In this document: positions 61,451 through 64,000 of the stretch, piece by piece | Layout: each line of letters starts with the position of its first letter | Numbering within the stretch: the first letter of the stretch is position 1 | Origin: an uncultured Eubacteriales bacterium | GTDB taxonomy: Bacteria; Bacillota; Clostridia; Oscillospirales; Acutalibacteraceae | Direction of reading: 5' to 3' | NCBI GenBank assembly: GCA_934486635.1 | Contig: CAKSPZ010000004.1 | Location: 1-64,000, forward strand | Length of the DNA: 64,000 nucleotides | Position numbers and translations under genes: made by a program | Notes under the pieces: model-generated | Databases searched by the model: none | What the model saw: only the letters and a program-made list of their open reading frames with translations | What the model was told of the DNA's origin: nothing

Positions 61451-62632
61451 TTGAAAAAAAAATTAAGCTTAATTATTATATCTTGTTTAATAATATTTGC
61501 TATGTGTATTTGCGTCATTTTTATTAATAACACAAATAATACTCCTGCTGTTACTATAAACGTGTATAACTGGGGTGAGTATATAGCTGACGGTACTGAT
61601 GGGTCTCTAAACATTAATGAGGAATTCACCAAACGTACTGGCATTAAAGTTAATTACAGCACTTTTCAAAGTAATGAATCTTTATTTGCTAAAATGCAAG
61701 GTGGAGGTACTAAGTATGACGTAATTATTCCATCTGATTACATGGTATCTAAAATGATAGAAAGAAATATGCTAAAAAAATTAGACTTTAATAAAATTCC
61801 TAACTTTTCTTTTATTGATGAAAGCTTTAAAAATCCAGAGTATGACCCCTCCAATGAATATTCTGTCCCTTATACTTGGGGAACTGTAGGAATTTTTTAT
61901 AATAAAAAAATGGTGACTGAATCCCCTGAAACAATAAACTGGGACATATTATGGAATCCAAAATATTCTGGAAAAATATTAATGTTCGATAATCCTCGTG
62001 ATGCTTTTGCTATTTCTCAAATACGCCTTGGAATTCCTCTTAATACTAAAAATGCTGATGATTGGGTACGTACTGCAGATGATTTAAAAGTGCAAAAACC
62101 TTTAGTTCAATCGTATGTTATGGATCAAATATTTGACAAAATGGGTAATAATGAAGCAGCACTCGCACCTTATTACACTGGCGATGCTGCACTTTTAACC
62201 CAGCGTAATACTAATATTGGGTTCGTAATTCCAAAAGAAGGTACTAATAAATTTGTGGATGCTATGTGTATTTCAAAAGATTCTGAACATCCCAATGAGG
62301 CTCTAGAATATATAAATTTTTTATGTAATCCTAACATCGCTACTGAAAATATAAAATATATTGGGTACTCTTCCCCAGAAACTGTCGTAAAAAACAATCT
62401 TGATCCTAAAATTTCAAACAATAAAATTTGTTATCCAGATGAAGATGCTTTAAAAAATTCTCAAGTATTTACATCCTTACCAGACAATATCAACACTCTT
62501 ATGGACAATTTGTGGGTTAATGTAAAAACCGGTAGTTCAGGAAATCCTTTTGCATTATTATTTGTTATTTTAAGCTTTATTTTAATTTACATTACTATAG
62601 TAGTTTATAAAAAAAATAAATATAAAAATTAG
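61451..62632 (+). CDS. potD: Spermidine/putrescine-binding protein PotD with a C-terminal membrane anchor
   Basis: A 393-residue type II periplasmic-binding protein of the PotD/F family: VTINVYNWGEYIADG at the start of the fold, then DVIIPSDYMVSKMI, SVPYTWGTVGIFYNKK and MFDNPRDAFAIS. The N-terminus is a hydrophobic segment without a clear lipobox (AMC is a poor match). Unusually, the C-terminus has a second hydrophobic helix (FALLFVILSFILIYITIVVY) with a basic tail, so the protein may be tethered at one or both ends. It is the last gene of potABCD and delivers polyamines to PotBC. Confidence 0.9.
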   Translation: MKKKLSLIIISCLIIFAMCICVIFINNTNNTPAVTINVYNWGEYIADGTDGSLNINEEFTKRTGIKVNYSTFQSNESLFAKMQGGGTKYDVIIPSDYMVSKMIERNMLKKLDFNKIPNFSFIDESFKNPEYDPSNEYSVPYTWGTVGIFYNKKMVTESPETINWDILWNPKYSGKILMFDNPRDAFAISQIRLGIPLNTKNADDWVRTADDLKVQKPLVQSYVMDQIFDKMGNNEAALAPYYTGDAALLTQRNTNIGFVIPKEGTNKFVDAMCISKDSEHPNEALEYINFLCNPNIATENIKYIGYSSPETVVKNNLDPKISNNKICYPDEDALKNSQVFTSLPDNINTLMDNLWVNVKTGSSGNPFALLFVILSFILIYITIVVYKKNKYKN

Positions 62633-62654
62633 TTTAATATCTTAGTAAATACTA

Positions 62655-62693
62655 ATAGGTCGGTGAGAAATAAAAAATTTCTCACCGACCTAT
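62655..62693. terminator. Perfect inverted repeat between convergent potD and the repeat-protein gene
   Basis: A 17-bp perfect stem (62655-62671 with 62677-62693) with a 5-base A loop. No long T-run follows on either strand, so termination may be partial; it could also protect mRNA ends. Confidence 0.6.
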
Positions 62694-62720
62694 ACTTATT
62701 GATATTATAAACGATAGAAG

Positions 62721-63845
62721 TTAAACTCGTATAGAATTGGAATCTTTTTGATCTACCATTCCTACATTGCACTTATTTCCAAAACGTTTGTTTTTAGCTT
62801 TTATATATGCTTCATAAGGTATTCCTGATACATATTTTATTGCTTTTATTGCTTTAAAAGATTTTGTAGCACCTGATTTTAGTACAGACACTGTCTTTAC
62901 AGGCAACATAACTATTGATTTTGTCGTTGATGCTAATTCTTTTACAGATTTTTTTATTTTTGATGTTGTATCGGCAACTTTATTAATAATTGTATATGTA
63001 TCTATAGCTATTTTTGTTCCTACATAACATTTTAAAGCCGCTTTTTTATGATGATATATACCCTTAATTAAATAAAATACACCTTTATCTTCCATTTTCA
63101 TATTATTTGCTAAAACACCAACCTGTTTTTCCGGTAACAAAAGTACATTTTCGGCTCCGGTTCCTATATTTGCTCCAATATTCTTTGTTGCAGCCAATGT
63201 ATCTTTTGCTTCATTTTCTATACTTGCTTTAGCAGTTTTGGCTACTAAATTTGTATTTCCCCAATCCGTTTTCACATGAGAAGCTGCATAATTTACTGGC
63301 TTTTTAGCTATATCAGCTAATTTATCTTTATACTTATAACCTGCATACTTGTAACCTACATAAGCGGCCGCTCCAGCTAATGCCGCGACTGCTACAACCT
63401 TTGCTGCAGTTTTTGCAAAATTATTTATCTTAGTCTTTTTTGAATTTTTCTTTTCAATATTTTCTAAAGCTTTGTCCAAATTAGGAAACAAAGGAACTTC
63501 TTTTCCTTGATTATTTTTCTGCCAGTCACTTACATTGACGTTATTAAGAGAAGGAAGCGTAGGACCCTTATTTCCTTGAGTAATCTCTTTTCCATCACTT
63601 ACATTGACGTTATTAAGAGAAGGAAGCGTAGGACCCTTATTTCCTTGAGTAATCTCTTTTCCATCACTTACATTGACGTTATTAAGAGAAGGAAGCGTAG
63701 GACCCTCATTTACTTGAGTATTCTCCGGCAAACTTTTACTTCCACCATCTGCAAAACATTGTGAAACTCCTGCTGATGAAACCAGCATACTTACTGCCAA
63801 ACTTGTTGATATTACCTTCTTTTTAGTTGAACTTACCTTTTTCAT
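62721..63845 (-). CDS. Exported protein with three 23-residue repeats, function unknown
   Basis: A 374-residue protein. A signal peptide (KKKVISTSLAVSMLVSSAG, cleavage after FA at residue 32) resembles that of the exported AAA+ ATPase. The mature N-terminus has three near-identical repeats of GPTLPSLNNVNVSDGKEITQ plus GNK; only the last diverges. A glycine/alanine-rich hydrophobic stretch follows (AAKVVAVAALAGAAAYVGYK, about 145-166), and then a basic helical region of ~200 residues (pI clearly high). The protein could insert in, or bind to, a membrane after export. No known domain was recognised. AAGGAG precedes the ATG. Confidence 0.75.
   Translation of the reverse strand: MKKVSSTKKKVISTSLAVSMLVSSAGVSQCFADGGSKSLPENTQVNEGPTLPSLNNVNVSDGKEITQGNKGPTLPSLNNVNVSDGKEITQGNKGPTLPSLNNVNVSDWQKNNQGKEVPLFPNLDKALENIEKKNSKKTKINNFAKTAAKVVAVAALAGAAAYVGYKYAGYKYKDKLADIAKKPVNYAASHVKTDWGNTNLVAKTAKASIENEAKDTLAATKNIGANIGTGAENVLLLPEKQVGVLANNMKMEDKGVFYLIKGIYHHKKAALKCYVGTKIAIDTYTIINKVADTTSKIKKSVKELASTTKSIVMLPVKTVSVLKSGATKSFKAIKAIKYVSGIPYEAYIKAKNKRFGNKCNVGMVDQKDSNSIRV
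63532..63720. repeat. Three tandem 69-bp repeats inside the exported protein gene
   Basis: Units begin at 63532, 63601 and 63670 with a period of exactly 69 bases. Units one and two are identical over nearly all bases; unit three diverges near its end. In-frame recombination would change repeat number. Confidence 0.9.
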
Positions 63846-64000
63846 AAAATACTCCTTTTTTATCTTCTTTAGTTTTAAAATAAGTTTTTAATTTTATTGG
63901 CTACATTTATTCCAACATTCTTTATTTTTAATTTTGTTGTCATTAAGCTATTCATTGCTCTATGAAACTTTTAATACTCATCATTTTATCTGAAGCCTAA
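63846..64000. other. Region right of the repeat-protein gene
   Basis: Contains the ribosome site of the leftward gene and a 26-codon minus-strand frame (63869-63949) without a good ribosome site. Nothing else is supported. Confidence 0.35.

Noticed and set aside
63526..63735. The 69-bp repeats as a CRISPR array
   Set aside because: The whole 69-bp unit repeats without unique spacers, and the repeats are in frame inside a protein-coding gene; no cas genes are present.
63507..63764. An 85-codon rightward frame with three repeats that looks like a repeat protein
   Set aside because: It is the antisense shadow of the 69-bp tandem repeats in the leftward exported-protein gene.
63869..63949. A 26-codon leftward frame (MNSLMTTKLKIKNVGINVAN start)
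   Set aside because: No good ribosome site and too short to judge; it could be part of the leader of the exported-protein gene.

Overview
The window is AT-rich chromosomal DNA from a spore-forming Firmicute of the class Clostridia. The evidence is the low GC, strong AGGAGG-type ribosome sites, frequent TTG starts, and the sporulation genes spo0A, spoIIGA and sigE. Housekeeping clusters have typical clostridial order (tilS-hpt-ftsH, dnaB-rplI-gdpP, nifS-nifU, uvrB-uvrA). One gene is out of place: an NTT-family ATP/ADP translocase (56751-58265), otherwise known mainly from Chlamydiae, Rickettsiales, other intracellular bacteria and plastids. Several exported proteins have similar signal peptides, and one is a ClpB/torsin-like AAA+ ATPase that would need ATP outside the cell. 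I infer an endospore-forming bacterium that lives inside, or tightly attached to, a eukaryotic host cell and draws on host nucleotides. That lifestyle is inference.

Layout. 0.5-5 kb: an exported tyrosine-decarboxylase-like PLP enzyme, divergent from an NSS-family amino-acid transporter. 5.9-15.5 kb: an acquired island with type I restriction-modification genes hsdR-hsdM-hsdS, a terminase-small-like gene, a Rep/MobT-like gene broken by one in-frame stop, xis, an XRE regulator and a tyrosine integrase. Near-identical 22-bp repeats (5900-5921 and 15521-15542) bound it, and its right end lies beside initiator tRNA-fMet. 16-25 kb: a second NSS transporter with an unusual Rossmann enzyme, an AEC permease, thioredoxin, flavin reductase, an SDR enzyme, feoA-feoB and small proteins. 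25.4-31 kb: two tRNA-Ser genes, spo0A with a small upstream gene, hflX, the spoIIGA-sigE pair, then membrane and DnaJ-type proteins.

31-49 kb: leftward operons for DNA repair (radC-uvrB-uvrA, with a striking cloverleaf-like palindromic element between uvrB and uvrA) and for core functions (rnj-gdpP-rplI-dnaB-tilS-hpt-ftsH), with divergent rluD-like and rnhA genes. rnhA is preceded by a 12-codon leader whose stop overlaps its start. 49.6-51.2 kb: nifS-nifU iron-sulfur assembly.

51.3-64 kb: a candidate host-interaction region. It holds the exported AAA+ ATPase, a sensor-MFS fusion paired with an orphan substrate-binding protein, the ATP/ADP translocase with a very strong promoter carrying an operator-like inverted repeat, potABCD polyamine import, and an exported protein with three near-identical 23-residue repeats. 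Together these suggest uptake of host ATP, polyamines and amino acids plus secretion of enzymes into an ATP-containing compartment.
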